A stretch of 64,000 bases of DNA from Acidobacteriota bacterium (GCA_029781975.1 JAKOVQ010000019.1:1-64000); one strand, 5' to 3'; shown: positions 1 to 8,227, counted from the first letter of the stretch. Notes: a model not told the origin generated them from the sequence alone. A program made the numbers and translations.

Positions 1-203
1 GGGAGGAAGACCCCGTGGAACTCCTCGGCCTCCGGCAGGGCCGAGATCCTCACCGTCGCCTCGGTCAGGATCCCGAGCCTCCCCTCCGAGCCGAGGATCG
101 CCTCGCGCAGGTCCGGCCCCGCCGCCGAGGCGGGGAACGGCGGGAGGTCGAGGGTCCCCGCGGGGCTCTCCACGCGGCCCCCCGCGAAGAGCCGCTCGAT
201 CAA
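1..203 (-). pseudogene. FAD-linked oxidase fragment, cut by an IS end
   Basis: Read on the minus strand this stretch encodes a conserved piece of the FAD-binding PCMH domain: an 'LDLPPFPASAAGPDLREA' segment followed by the hallmark 'GSEGRLGILTEATVRI', as in glycolate oxidase GlcD, D-lactate dehydrogenases and alkyldihydroxyacetone-phosphate synthase. The 3' part lies beyond the window edge. The upstream (5') part is missing: the coding frame runs directly into the IS91-like end sequence at about 204, and no start codon or N-terminal FAD-binding half is seen. The gene is therefore probably disrupted by insertion, although its 5' half might lie elsewhere. Which member of the family it was cannot be told from about 67 residues. 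Confidence 0.6.
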
Positions 204-222
204 GGATAGGAAGTTTGATTCT
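204..222. repeat. IS end sequence, copy 1
   Basis: The 19-base GGATAGGAAGTTTGATTCT at 204-222 recurs with one mismatch at 3661-3679. Both copies lie on the 3' side of a minus-strand transposase remnant, which marks this as the common outer end of the element. A shorter shared CGGGCTCGAA follows in each copy. Confidence 0.7.
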
Positions 223-263
223 GCGCGACGGCGAGGCAGACGGTCGAAACGGGCTCGAAGGGT

Positions 264-300
264 GCCCGGGAGCGGCACCGGGGCGGTGCCGCTCCCGGGC
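264..300. repeat. Perfect 17-bp hairpin at IS origin end
   Basis: Positions 264-280 (GCCCGGGAGCGGCACCG) are exactly complementary to 284-300, separated by a GGG loop. The hairpin lies between the transposase stop codon (449) and the element end (204), where IS91-type elements have the subterminal secondary structure of oriIS. It could also act as a terminator, but there is no adjacent T-run on either strand. Confidence 0.65.
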
Positions 301-448
301 GGGAACGCTCAGGGAGCGTCGGACGCTTCCCGGGGCCAGTTGTGGAGGAGGGTGAGGGGAGCCTCTGCCTGCCGGGCGGTGGTGGAGACGAGGCTCGACC
401 GGGGGCCTCGCGCCGGATGGCTGGAGGGGGCGCCGGGCCGCAGGGGGC

Positions 449-1377
449 TCAGGGGAATGCGCGAGCGGGGGGGGCCGCAAGAGGGGGAGGGCGGCCTTGG
501 GTGGCGCGGCAAGGCGAGGCGGCAAGGTGGTCGAGGATGCGGCGGATGACGCGGGGCTCGGTGATGAAGGCGACCACGCGCATCACGCCGCGGCATCGGA
601 GACAGACGAGGGGATCGATCTCGTAGATCCTGCGAATGAGCTGGGCCCACCCGCGGAGAAGGGCGGGTGACGAGGGGGAAACCGAGGTGGGTGGCAGCGG
701 ACGAGGAGCGCCGGACCCGGAGGCGAGCGGCTCTGCTTGCTGGACCTGGCTCTGGGCCTTCAGCTTTCCGCGCACGACGTTGGAGTAGGCGCCGTAGTAG
801 TGGACCAGGTGCCTCTTTGGATCGGGGACGTGGGCGAGGAGACGGGCGACGAAGTCGAGGGCGTCGAGGGTCTCGACCTTCTGACCGTCGTGGCCGTCCC
901 GGGGCAGGTACGAGGCGGTCTCCGAGCCCGGCGTGAAGCGCAGGCAAGCGAGGCTCACTGGGTTGCGCAGGCAATGGCGTGCGAGAGCCTCGAGGGCGCG
1001 GCCGTCGCCGGCGGGGACGGTCACGGAGTTGTGGACCGAGAAGCCTGAGTTCCGCCAAGAGAGGAGGAGGCGCGTGCGGTTCTCGTCGAGCAGGCCGGTG
1101 CGCTGGAGGAGGCTGATGACCTTGTGCCGGAAGAGACGCTCGGCGGCCGAGGGGCTGACGTACGGCACGGGCACCCACTCGCCGGAGCCGGTCCAGCCGC
1201 CACGGGTCACGAGAGCGTGGACGTGGGGATGGAGATTGAGCTGGTCTCCGAACGTCCGGACGACGGCGACCATCCCGGGCCGAAAGCCTTTCTCCTCGCC
1301 GGCCGCCACGGCCATCAGCTCGCGGACGGTCTGCCAGGCCGCTGTGAAGAGCGGGCCGAGGAGCTCTCTGTGATGGA
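449..1377 (-). pseudogene. IS91-family Y2 transposase, N-terminally truncated
   Basis: The frame encodes the catalytic and C-terminal parts of a Y2_Tnp (PF04986-type) rolling-circle transposase. Typical pieces are 'FGDQLNLHPHVHALVTRGG' (the HxH metal motif), 'LARHCLRNPVSLACLRF', 'FVARLLAHVPDPKRHLVHYYGAYSNV' in two quoted halves, and the C-terminal CxxC 'DPLVCLRCRGVMRVVAF' with 'VIRRILDHL'. The frame is open upstream of the first methionine codon (1315) and still reads like the family ('LLGPLFTAAWQTVREL') up to about 1377. There it stops abruptly against unrelated sequence. The N-terminal zinc-binding domain of about 100 residues and any start codon are missing. Confidence 0.8.
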
Positions 1378-2055
1378 TGAAGGAGTCCGGTCTACCTCGG
1401 GGCCGCGCTCGGCGTCGTGCACGACCTCTGGCTCGTCAGGTCCGACCGCACCAAGCCCCTCGAGTACGCCCTCGTCCTCGGCATCCTCCTCGCCGCGCGC
1501 CTCGTCCCGCCCGTGGCCGAAGTTCTCCGCCGCTGGTCGGGGTCCGAGGTTCTCGCCGAATCGTCGGCGCAGCCGCGCGGAACGGGATCCGCGCGAGACC
1601 GGGTGGCGCTTCGCCCCCCTCGGCGCCGCGGGTCGCAGGCGACGTCCCCCGTCACCGTCGGCAGGGGTCCATGGGTCACGCCCCGGTTGAGGACGATCTG
1701 CCCGCGCCCGCGGAGCGCGCTCCCGTCGCCGGGGTCGGGCACTTCGAAGCGCGAGAAGAGGAGCGAATGGGCGGCGGCGCTGCCGCAGGCATCGTCGTAG
1801 ATCCACGCGGCGCTCTCGCAGCCGCAGCAGGTTTCGACCTGGAGCTCGACCTTTCCGCCCCGGACGTCGACGATCTCGAAGCCGCAGAAGAGGCCGCCGA
1901 AGATCAGGAACCGACCGTGCCTGCCGGGCGCCGGTCGGGGCAGCTCGAGCAGGAGCTCGCCGGTCCGCGGTCGCGGTCGAAGGCGTCGGCCACGCTGCTC
2001 GGAGCGGCTGCCGAGGTGAACCGGAGGTGAAACCGCGGCAGCGCCGCCGGGGGCC
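1378..2055. other. Scrambled stretch with gene remnants
   Basis: No intact gene is visible. On the plus strand, 1390-1560 reads as a membrane-protein-like fragment ('VYLGAALGVVHDLWLVRSD' then 'YALVLGILLAARLVPPVAEV'), cut on its left by the transposase remnant. On the minus strand, about 1995 down to 1650 gives an open, protein-like reading with 'RFLIFGGLFCGFEIVDVRGG' and a cysteine-rich 'ETCCGCESAAWIYDD', but no start or clean end. I recognise neither. The most economical explanation is deletion scarring next to the IS element. Confidence 0.4.
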
Positions 2056-3069
2056 TCAGGGCGCGGGCGGCTCGCCCGCGAGCACGGCGCGAAAGAACGC
2101 GATGATCTCGCGGTTGATCGGGTCGTCGGTGAAGTGTCCGGCGTGCGAGTAGGTGCGGAACGTCGCGTTCGCGCCCGCCTCCCGGTAGAGCGCCTGACAG
2201 CGCACCCAGCGGTCGGGCTGCATGCGGGCGCCCAGCGCGAAATCGACGATCGCCTTCTCGGCGGCGGTGTAGGCGTCGTCGTACTGCACGGCGTCGTTCT
2301 CGTCTTTCGCCCCCATGTAGTAGCGCTGCGGCACCCGCTTCCAGGTCTCGAGATCGAACGCGGCGCCGACGCGGTCGGCGAGGTCGGAGATGCCGAGCGG
2401 GTAGGGGAGGGCGATGCCGCCGAGCTCGGCGCGCGGGGCGATCAGGATGCCGTTGAGACCGCCCCCCGCGACGCCGAGGACGCGCTCGGGATGGAGCGCG
2501 GTGAAGCGGTTGACGAAGCTCCCCGAGGCCGAGAAGCCGGTCAGGAGGACCTTCTTCGGCAGCGCGATACCGCGCGCCGCGAGACGCTCGCGCGCCGCAG
2601 CGATCATCGCGAGGAGCTGCAGGTCGAGCCGCTGCATCGGTCCGGAGTCGATCCTGAGCGTGTCGGAGTCGAGCGCGTGCGTGTAGCGCTCCCAATCCGT
2701 CTTGGGGCGCGGGAAGACCGGCACCAGGAGCGGCAGGCCGAGCTCGCGCGCGACGTCCGAGCCGATCGCGTGGCGAGCGAGCTCGCGCGCCGCGGCGAGG
2801 TGCGCGGCGAGGTCGTCGTCCCCGCGCCCCGTGTTGTTGGGCTCGACGAGGAGCGCCCGCGCCGGCTCCGGCGCCAGCCGGGAAGGGAGCGAGAGCAGGA
2901 AGGGATACTGGAACCCCCGTGCGGGATCCGCGTCGACGAGCTCGAGGGCGGGTGCCTCGTCCGCGGCTCCCGCCCGGGCGACCGCCGCCGCGCCGAAGCC
3001 GCCGGCGAGCAGGATCGAAGCCAGCGCCAAGCGACCGGCGACCCGGTGAACTCCAAGGGTGTGTCGCAT
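2056..3069 (-). CDS. Exported alpha/beta hydrolase (PHB-depolymerase/esterase-like)
   Basis: This 337-residue protein has a Sec signal peptide ('MRHTLGVHRVAGRLALASIL' followed by GGFGAAAVARAGA). The fold is indicated by a central nucleophile elbow 'LLTGFSASGSFVNRF' (G-x-S-x-S/G), which sits about where serine esterases of the COG3509/COG4099 type have it. A candidate catalytic His is in 'YSHAGHFTDDP' near the C terminus. The ATG at 3069 is chosen over the in-frame upstream ATG at 3141 because a GGGAGA ribosome-binding site lies just before it and the signal peptide starts there. The substrate is unknown. It stands alone between the IS remnants, so it may be cargo of the transposition or deletion events. 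It prefers codons such as GCG and CGC slightly more than the genes downstream. Confidence 0.6.
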   Translation of the reverse strand: MRHTLGVHRVAGRLALASILLAGGFGAAAVARAGAADEAPALELVDADPARGFQYPFLLSLPSRLAPEPARALLVEPNNTGRGDDDLAAHLAAARELARHAIGSDVARELGLPLLVPVFPRPKTDWERYTHALDSDTLRIDSGPMQRLDLQLLAMIAAARERLAARGIALPKKVLLTGFSASGSFVNRFTALHPERVLGVAGGGLNGILIAPRAELGGIALPYPLGISDLADRVGAAFDLETWKRVPQRYYMGAKDENDAVQYDDAYTAAEKAIVDFALGARMQPDRWVRCQALYREAGANATFRTYSHAGHFTDDPINREIIAFFRAVLAGEPPAP

Positions 3070-3157
3070 CGAGGATCTCCCGAGTTGGTCCGCGCCCTGG
3101 CGACCTGGGATGCCGGGAGGGTAATCGCCGATCGTGTTCATGGCTCGTGGCCAGGCC

Positions 3158-3547
3158 TCACTTCAGACGCACCGGTTTCCCCTTGCGGCGCACGAGGTTC
3201 TCGTAGTCCCACTGGATGTCGCGCGCGTTGGCGAGCCAGCGCGCGAGGTCTCCCGCGTGCACCTGGGAGGCGGAAGTGTAGCGCGCCTCGGCGGCGCGAC
3301 AGCTCCCTTCCGGAGCGAGCCCCGCTTCGTGGAAGGACTGACCGCTCCAGAAGAGGAGACGGACGCACGCCTTGAGCTTGTCGTAGCCCACGACCGGATT
3401 GCCCTCGAGGCACCAGACCGGATGGGCGTGCCAGATCTTGTTCTCCGCCTCCGGCAGCCCGCGGTCGATCTCCCGGGCCAGGAGCTCGCAGATCTCCCGT
3501 TCCGGAGGCGCAAGGGAGTGGTTGTACTTCGCGGTGCCGGGGTGCAT
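3158..3547 (-). CDS. DUF1801 domain protein
   Basis: A 129-residue cytoplasmic protein of the DUF1801/YdhG-like family. The diagnostic stretch is the 'KIWHAHPVWCLEGNPVVGY' segment followed by 'KACVRLLFWSGQSF', corresponding to the beta-hairpin and core strand of the family. The function of the family is not established. A GGGAGG ribosome-binding site precedes the ATG at 3547. It lies 88 bases upstream of the hydrolase start on the same strand, so co-transcription is possible. The C-terminal extension ends in a basic 'RRKGKPVRLK' tail. Confidence 0.75.
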   Translation of the reverse strand: MHPGTAKYNHSLAPPEREICELLAREIDRGLPEAENKIWHAHPVWCLEGNPVVGYDKLKACVRLLFWSGQSFHEAGLAPEGSCRAAEARYTSASQVHAGDLARWLANARDIQWDYENLVRRKGKPVRLK

Positions 3548-3660
3548 GGGAGCCCTCCCGGTTGGCTGGACGATCGAGCTCGGAGAATCTCACGGACCGC
3601 ACGCGGCGTCACCATCGACGGACCACGCGAACGTCGTGCGTGCCCTGCCGGCGAGCCGAG

Positions 3661-3679
3661 GGATAGGAACTTTGATTCT
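3661..3679. repeat. IS end sequence, copy 2
   Basis: GGATAGGAACTTTGATTCT differs by one base from 204-222 and has the same orientation relative to its transposase remnant. Confidence 0.7.
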
Positions 3680-3771
3680 CGAGGGCCGTGCGCCTGAGGG
3701 CCGGGACGAGCTCGAGCGGGCTCGAACGCCCTGGGGCGGCGGCGGCGCGGCGGCGCCGGCCGTCCGGGGGA

Positions 3772-4056
3772 TCAGAGCGAACCAGGAAGCGGGGCGGCTG
3801 CGAGAGGCGGAGCACGGCCGTGGGAAGCACCGGTAGCTGAGGCGCCAAGATGGTCGAGGATGCGGCGGATGACGCGGCCTTCGGTGATGAAGGCGACCAC
3901 CCGCATCACGCACTGGCAGCCGGGACAGCGGATGCGGGAGAAGCCCCGCTCGAAGAGGTCCTCCCAGGCCCCCTTTGCCGTCTCGTAGAGGGAATCGAGC
4001 AGCGCGTAGAGGGGCGTCTCGGCCGGCCTGCGTGCTCGGTATACGGCAGCGTCCAA
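3772..4056 (-). pseudogene. Transposase with N- and C-terminal ends fused by deletion
   Basis: The 94-residue frame starts with the N-terminal signature of IS91-type transposases ('YRARRPAETPLYALLDSLYE' and 'LFERGFSRIRCPGC', the first zinc CxxC). It then passes without a break into the C-terminal signature 'CVMRVVAFITEGRVIRRILD'. In the longer copy the catalytic region of about 300 residues lies between these pieces. The join falls on the cysteine codons of the two CxxC motifs, so an in-frame deletion between short similar sequences is likely. The product cannot be an active transposase. Confidence 0.7.
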
Positions 4057-4339
4057 GGGACGAAGCCAGGGCGGGTTCCGTGCCGAAGGCCGGGAAACAG
4101 TGCAAGTGGCCGTGGGACAGAGGCGTCAGCGCGGTTGGGCGGAGCGACTCGGGGTCGGGGTGTCCGTGGGATCGGACAGGGCTGGAGACCTCGAGCACGC
4201 AAACGCCGCGGCTGCTGGGAGTTCGCTGACGACGACGAAGCCGGTCAGCGCTGACGGGCCTGCGTGTCGCCGACCCCGCGGAGCTCCTCTGCGCCGTCGA
4301 GGCAGCGGCTCGCGAGGCCTTCGCGCGCGGGCGGGCCTG
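4057..4339. other. Spacer with possible gene tail
   Basis: No complete gene is seen. A plus-strand reading from about 4245 ('LTGLRVADPAELLCAVEAAA') looks protein-like and runs to a stop at about 4392, inside the 3' end of the ABC-F gene. It has no upstream continuation or start and is probably a leftover. Confidence 0.3.
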
Positions 4340-5974
4340 CTACGCGTGGACGCCCGGCGCCTCGTGGCCGGAGCGGGCCACGTACTCCTCGTAGGTGCCG
4401 CCGTAGGAGACCGGCTTCCCGGTCCCGTCCTCCCCCCCGATCTCCAGGACCCGGTTGGCGAGGCCGCGGAGGAAGGTCCGGTCGTGGGAGACGAAGAGCA
4501 TCGTCCCCTCGAAGGCGTGGAGCGCCTCGACGAGCATCTCCTTCGTGGCGAGGTCGAGGTGGTTCGTCGGCTCGTCGAGGACGAGGAAGTTCGGGGGGTC
4601 GAAGAGCATCCGGGCGAGGACGAGGCGCGACTTCTCGCCGCCGGAGAGGACGCGGACCCGCTTGTCGACGTCGTCGCCGGAGAACTGGAACGCCCCGGCG
4701 AGGGTGCGCAGGACGCCGAGCCCCTCCATGGGGAAGTCGGCCTGGAGCTGCTCGATCACGGTGAGGTCGGGGTCGAGGAGGTCGAGCGACTGCTGGGCGA
4801 AGTAGCCCAGCTTCAGGCTCGCGCCGAGCCTCACCGTCCCGGCGTCCGGGTCGAGCGCGCCGGCGACGAGCTTCAGGAGCGTCGACTTGCCGGCGCCGTT
4901 CTTCCCCATGACGCACCAGCGCTCGCCACGCCTCACGAGGAGGTCGAAGCCGTCGTAGACGACGCGCGAGCCGTAGCGTTTGCCGACGCCGGAGAGGGCG
5001 ACGACGTCGTCGCCCGAGCGCGGGGGCTGCCGGAAGTCGAACTTCACCACCTTCCGCCGGCGCGGGAGCTCGATCTGCTCGATCTTCTCCAGCTTCTTCA
5101 CGCGGCTCTGCACCTGCGCGGCCTTGGCGGCGTGGGCCGAGAAGCGCTCGATGAAGCGCGACTCCTTGGCCAGCATCGCCTGCTGGCGGGCGTAGGCGGC
5201 CTCGCGCTGCGTTTCGCGCAGGGCGCGCTCGCGCTCGTAGAAGTCGTAGTTCCCCGACCAGGTGAAGATCTCGCCGCCGTCGACCTCGACGATCTTCGTG
5301 ACGACGCGGTTCAGGAAGTCGCGGTCGTGGCTCGTCATCAGGAGCGTCCCCTCGTAGCCGTGGAGGAACCGCTCGAGCCAGAGGATCGACTCGATGTCGA
5401 GGTGGTTCGTCGGCTCGTCCATCAGGAGGACGTCGGGCCGGCCCAGGAGGACCTTCGCCATCGCGACCCGCATCTTCCAGCCGCCCGAGAGGGCGCCGAC
5501 GTCGCCGTCCACGACCTCGGCCGGAAAGCCGAGTCCGTCGAGGACCTCGCGCGCCCGCGCCTCCAGCTCGTAGCCGCCGCGCTGCTGGTACTCGTGCTGG
5601 ACCTCGCCGAAGCGCTCGAGGACCGCCTCCATCTCGTCGGCGCGCTCCGGGTCCGCGAGGGCGTGCTCGAGGCCCATCAGCTCGTGGTGGAGGTCGCCGA
5701 GACGCCCGCTCCCGGCGATCGCCTCCTCGAGGACGGTCCGCCCCGACATCTCCTCCACGTCCTGCCGGAAGTACCCGATCGAGAGCTTCCGCGGGACGGC
5801 CACCTCGCCGTCGTCCGGGTGCTCCTCGCCCGCGATCATCCGGAAGACCGTCGTCTTCCCCGCGCCGTTCGGGCCGACGAGCCCGGCCTTCTCGCCGGGG
5901 TTGAGCTGGAACGAGGCGTCGACGAAGAGGACCTGCCGGCCGTACTGCTTGGAGACCTTCGAGAGCGAGATCAT
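4340..5974 (-). CDS. ABC-F family ATPase (ribosome-associated, YbiT/EttA-like)
   Basis: A 544-residue soluble protein with two ABC ATPase domains and no membrane segments. Domain 1 has Walker A 'GPNGAGKTTVFRM', signature 'LSGGWKMRVAMAK' and Walker B 'VLLMDEPTNHLD'. Domain 2 has 'GKNGAGKSTLLKL', 'LSGGEKSRLVLAR' and 'FLVLDEPTNHLD'. Between them lies the basic, helical P-site linker (about residues 240-310, with an 'ALRETQREAAYARQQ' stretch). ABC-F proteins bind the ribosomal E site and modulate translation; some protect against antibiotics, which the sequence alone cannot show. The start at 5974 fits the conserved 'MISLSKVSKQYGRQ' beginning. It is followed on the same strand by the glycosyltransferase gene's 3' end, with 52 bases between the two genes. 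Confidence 0.9.
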   Translation of the reverse strand: MISLSKVSKQYGRQVLFVDASFQLNPGEKAGLVGPNGAGKTTVFRMIAGEEHPDDGEVAVPRKLSIGYFRQDVEEMSGRTVLEEAIAGSGRLGDLHHELMGLEHALADPERADEMEAVLERFGEVQHEYQQRGGYELEARAREVLDGLGFPAEVVDGDVGALSGGWKMRVAMAKVLLGRPDVLLMDEPTNHLDIESILWLERFLHGYEGTLLMTSHDRDFLNRVVTKIVEVDGGEIFTWSGNYDFYERERALRETQREAAYARQQAMLAKESRFIERFSAHAAKAAQVQSRVKKLEKIEQIELPRRRKVVKFDFRQPPRSGDDVVALSGVGKRYGSRVVYDGFDLLVRRGERWCVMGKNGAGKSTLLKLVAGALDPDAGTVRLGASLKLGYFAQQSLDLLDPDLTVIEQLQADFPMEGLGVLRTLAGAFQFSGDDVDKRVRVLSGGEKSRLVLARMLFDPPNFLVLDEPTNHLDLATKEMLVEALHAFEGTMLFVSHDRTFLRGLANRVLEIGGEDGTGKPVSYGGTYEEYVARSGHEAPGVHA

Positions 5975-6026
5975 GGGCGGCGGACCATAGCATCCCGCCG
6001 GGAGCGGGGCGGGGCCGGGCGAAAGC

Positions 6027-7187
6027 TCAGCCGGCCGAGGCGCGGCCCTGGCGGCCCGTGACCTCGAGCAGGAGCCGCTCGTGCGCCTCGGCCGCCGCGT
6101 CGGGCGAGAAGAGGGCCTCGATCCGCCGCCGGTCGGGGCGGAGGCTCTCGCGTCTCTCCAGCGCCTCCGCCAGCGTCGCCGCGAGCGCCTCGGGAGAGCC
6201 GGGCGGGGCGAGGAGGCCGTAGCCCGTCTCCTTCACGAGGGTGCGCGCTCCCGGGACGTCCGAGACGACGACGGGAGTTCCCGCGAGCATCGCCTCCACC
6301 TGGACGAGGGCGAGCATGTCGGAGCGGCTCGGGAGGACGAAGACGTCGCAGAGGGCGTAGAAATCCGCGAGCGGCCGCTGGTCGCGGAGGAGGCCGAGGA
6401 TCGTCAGGCGGTCCCCGGCCGCCTCGACGAGCGGGCGGCACCTCTCGAAGGAGCGCTCGTAGAAGACGTTCGCCTCGCCGGCGAAGAGGAGGTGCGCGTT
6501 CGGGACGCGGCGGAGGAGGTGGGGGAGGGCGCGGAGGAGGACGTCGAATCCCTTCTCCTCGACCCACCGCCCCGCGAAGCCGACGACGGCCTTCCGTTCG
6601 AGCCCCAGCTCCGCGCGCCAGCGCGCGGCGGCTGCGACGTCGGGCTCGGGGAGGGTGACCGGCGGGCGGATCACGCGGACCTTCTCGGCGACCCCCGAGA
6701 GGAGGCGCGACGAGGCGGCGTAGTCCGCGCTGTACGAGGTGACGGCGGCGGCGAGTCGGGCGGCGCCCGTCAGGACGACGGACGCCGCGGCCTCGATCGC
6801 CTTCTCGCGCGGGCTCGCGGGCATGACGACGTCGCCGTGGTGGGTCATCACGAGCGGGACGCCGCGGAGGCGGGCGAGGAGGGCCGCGAGGAGCGCCTCG
6901 GGAAGCGGGGTGTGGATCTGGACGACGTCGCTTTCGCCCAGGAGGTCGAAGAGCCGCCGCGGGAAGGCGGGGGTGATCACGCCGCGGCTGAACGTCCCCG
7001 CCGTCTCGAGCCGGACGACGCGGACCCCGTCGACCCTCTCGTCCGACGCCAGCTCCGGCGCGTGGCGCGCCGTCAGGACGGTCACGGCGTGCCCGCGCCG
7101 CGCCAGCCCCTCGGCGATCCGGGCAGCGTGGACGGTGAGGCCCGTCCAGTGCGGCCGGTAGTAGGTGAGGACCTCGAGGACTCGAAT
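6027..7187 (-). CDS. GT4-type glycosyltransferase with apparent ATT start
   Basis: A 386-residue GT-B fold glycosyltransferase. The N-terminal Rossmann domain starts 'RVLEVLTYYRPHWTGLTVHA' with an 'AEGLARRGHAVTVLTARH' helix-strand. The C-terminal domain has 'VVGFAGRWVEEKGFDVLLRA' and the sugar-nucleotide E-x7-E region 'PSRSDMLALVQVEAMLAG'. The first standard start codon (GTG, 7085) would delete the first strand and donor loop. The reading continues back to an ATT at 7187-7185, which is preceded by GGAG with a 6-base spacing, so an AUU start is proposed. It is divergent from the methyltransferase gene, with 58 bases between. Likely roles are lipopolysaccharide, exopolysaccharide or glycolipid synthesis; the acceptor is unknown. 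Confidence 0.8.
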   Translation of the reverse strand: MRVLEVLTYYRPHWTGLTVHAARIAEGLARRGHAVTVLTARHAPELASDERVDGVRVVRLETAGTFSRGVITPAFPRRLFDLLGESDVVQIHTPLPEALLAALLARLRGVPLVMTHHGDVVMPASPREKAIEAAASVVLTGAARLAAAVTSYSADYAASSRLLSGVAEKVRVIRPPVTLPEPDVAAAARWRAELGLERKAVVGFAGRWVEEKGFDVLLRALPHLLRRVPNAHLLFAGEANVFYERSFERCRPLVEAAGDRLTILGLLRDQRPLADFYALCDVFVLPSRSDMLALVQVEAMLAGTPVVVSDVPGARTLVKETGYGLLAPPGSPEALAATLAEALERRESLRPDRRRIEALFSPDAAAEAHERLLLEVTGRQGRASAG

Positions 7188-7232
7188 GGGCGGCTCCGCG
7201 CGAGGGCGGGCAAGGTTAGCAGCGTCGCGGTC

Positions 7233-7238
7233 TAGACT
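7233..7238 (+). promoter_or_regulatory. -10 box for leaderless methyltransferase mRNA
   Basis: TAGACT ends 7 bases before the GTG start at 7246. There is no Shine-Dalgarno sequence in between and no convincing -35 element. Confidence 0.45.
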
Positions 7239-7245
7239 GCCGCGC

Positions 7246-8130
7246 GTGTCGAACGGAGGACGCGAGGCAGCCGGTGGCCCGGCAGGCGGCCCCCTCGAGG
7301 CCTTCCTCGCGGACGAGCTCGACCTGGCGTTCCGGAGGCGGCTGATCTGGCTCTTCGGCGCCCTCGACCTCGCGCCGGGCCTCCGGCTGCTGGACGTCGG
7401 CTGCGGGCCGGGCGTCCACCTCCGCGCCCTCGCCGCCGCGGCCCCCGGCGTCGCGGCGGTGGGGCTCGACCTGGGGGCCGAGCGCCTCGCTGCGGCGCGT
7501 GCCGCCGGGACGAGCTCCCCGGTGATCCGCGGCGACGCGGCGCTCCTCCCCTTCCCCGACGCCTCGTTCGACCGGGTCCTGATGAGCGAGGTCCTCGAGC
7601 ACCTCCCCGACGACCGGGCCGCCCTCGCCGAGGTGAGGCGCGTCCTCGCGCCGGGAGGGGTGGCCGCCTTCTCGGTCCCGCACGAGGACTACCCGTTCCT
7701 CTGGGACCCGGTCAACCGCCTCGTCACGGGGCTGGGGGGGCGGCCGATCCGGAGCGGCCCGCTCGTCGGGATCTGGACCGGGCACCAGAGGCTCTACCGG
7801 CCCGACGCCCTCGCGGCCGTCGTCCGGGCGGCGGGGTTCGAGGTCGAGGCGGTGGTGGAAGCGACGCACGCCTGCATCCCGTTCGCCCACCTCCTCCTCT
7901 ACGGCGTCGGGCGCGGCCTCGTGGAGAAGGGCCTCCTGCCGGAAGGGCTCCGGCGGAGGATCGGGAGGGGGGCGGCCCCCGCCACCCCCCGCGCGTCCCG
8001 TTCCCGTTTCGACCCCGTGGCGCCGCTGAAGGCGCTCCTGGAGGCGGTGGACCGCCGGAACGAGAGAGCGTCGGGAAGGCGCCCGCGGACGTTCGTCAAC
8101 GTCCTCCTGAAGGCCCGGCGCCCGGCCTGA
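7246..8130 (+). CDS. SAM-dependent class I methyltransferase
   Basis: A 294-residue protein of the Methyltransf_11 type. Motif I is 'LRLLDVGCGPGVHLRAL', the acidic end of strand 2 is 'VGLDLGAERL', motif II is 'GDAALLPFPDASFD' and 'VLMSEVLEHLPDDRAALAEV' follows. The C-terminal third ('LWDPVNRLV', 'IWTGHQRLYRPDALAAVVRA') resembles methyltransferases acting on lipid-linked or polyketide-like substrates. The GTG at 7246 is preferred over upstream in-frame starts because a -10 hexamer lies just before it and the domain begins soon after. Its divergent partner is a glycosyltransferase, which suggests a shared role in glycan or glycolipid modification. Confidence 0.8.
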   Translation: MSNGGREAAGGPAGGPLEAFLADELDLAFRRRLIWLFGALDLAPGLRLLDVGCGPGVHLRALAAAAPGVAAVGLDLGAERLAAARAAGTSSPVIRGDAALLPFPDASFDRVLMSEVLEHLPDDRAALAEVRRVLAPGGVAAFSVPHEDYPFLWDPVNRLVTGLGGRPIRSGPLVGIWTGHQRLYRPDALAAVVRAAGFEVEAVVEATHACIPFAHLLLYGVGRGLVEKGLLPEGLRRRIGRGAAPATPRASRSRFDPVAPLKALLEAVDRRNERASGRRPRTFVNVLLKARRPA

Positions 8131-8187
8131 CGCGGCACCTGCGAGCCGCCGGTCTTCCCGCGACCTGACAGGCGATCCCCGCGCGGA

Positions 8188-8223
8188 CGCAGGCGGCGGC
8201 GGGCGTCCCCGCCGCCGCCTGCG
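8188..8223. terminator. 16-bp perfect stem between convergent genes
   Basis: Positions 8188-8203 are fully complementary to 8208-8223 with a CGTC loop. The stem lies between the convergent methyltransferase (ends 8130) and tricorn-like protease (ends 8228). It could stop transcription from both sides, although neither strand has a T-run. Confidence 0.55.
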
Positions 8224-8227
8224 AAGG

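Larger units (their letters stand above)
204..1377 (-). mobile_element. IS91-like element remnant, 5' truncated
   Basis: The stretch runs from the end sequence at 204-222 through a 17-bp perfect hairpin (264-300) to a minus-strand Y2-type transposase that breaks off near 1377. IS91 elements carry their replication origin end (oriIS) next to the 3' end of the transposase and insert beside the tetranucleotides CTTG/GTTC (CAAG/GAAC on the other strand). CAAG is present here at 201-204, directly at the junction. No terIS end could be identified, and the transposase lacks its N-terminal zinc domain, so the element is probably dead. The IS91 assignment rests on the transposase family, the hairpin position and the CAAG junction. 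Confidence 0.6.
3661..4060 (-). mobile_element. Second IS91-like remnant, internally deleted
   Basis: This stretch begins with the same 19-base end as the first element and includes a short transposase frame. A block near the transposase 3' end (3856-3911) is nearly identical to 532-587 of the first copy. The tetranucleotide at the junction is not CAAG, unlike copy 1. The outer boundary on the high-coordinate side could not be located. Confidence 0.6.

Noticed and set aside
4245-4392. Plus-strand protein-like reading overlapping the ABC-F 3' end
   Set aside because: About 45 residues with an upstream stop and no start; too short to assign, and overlaps a secure gene.
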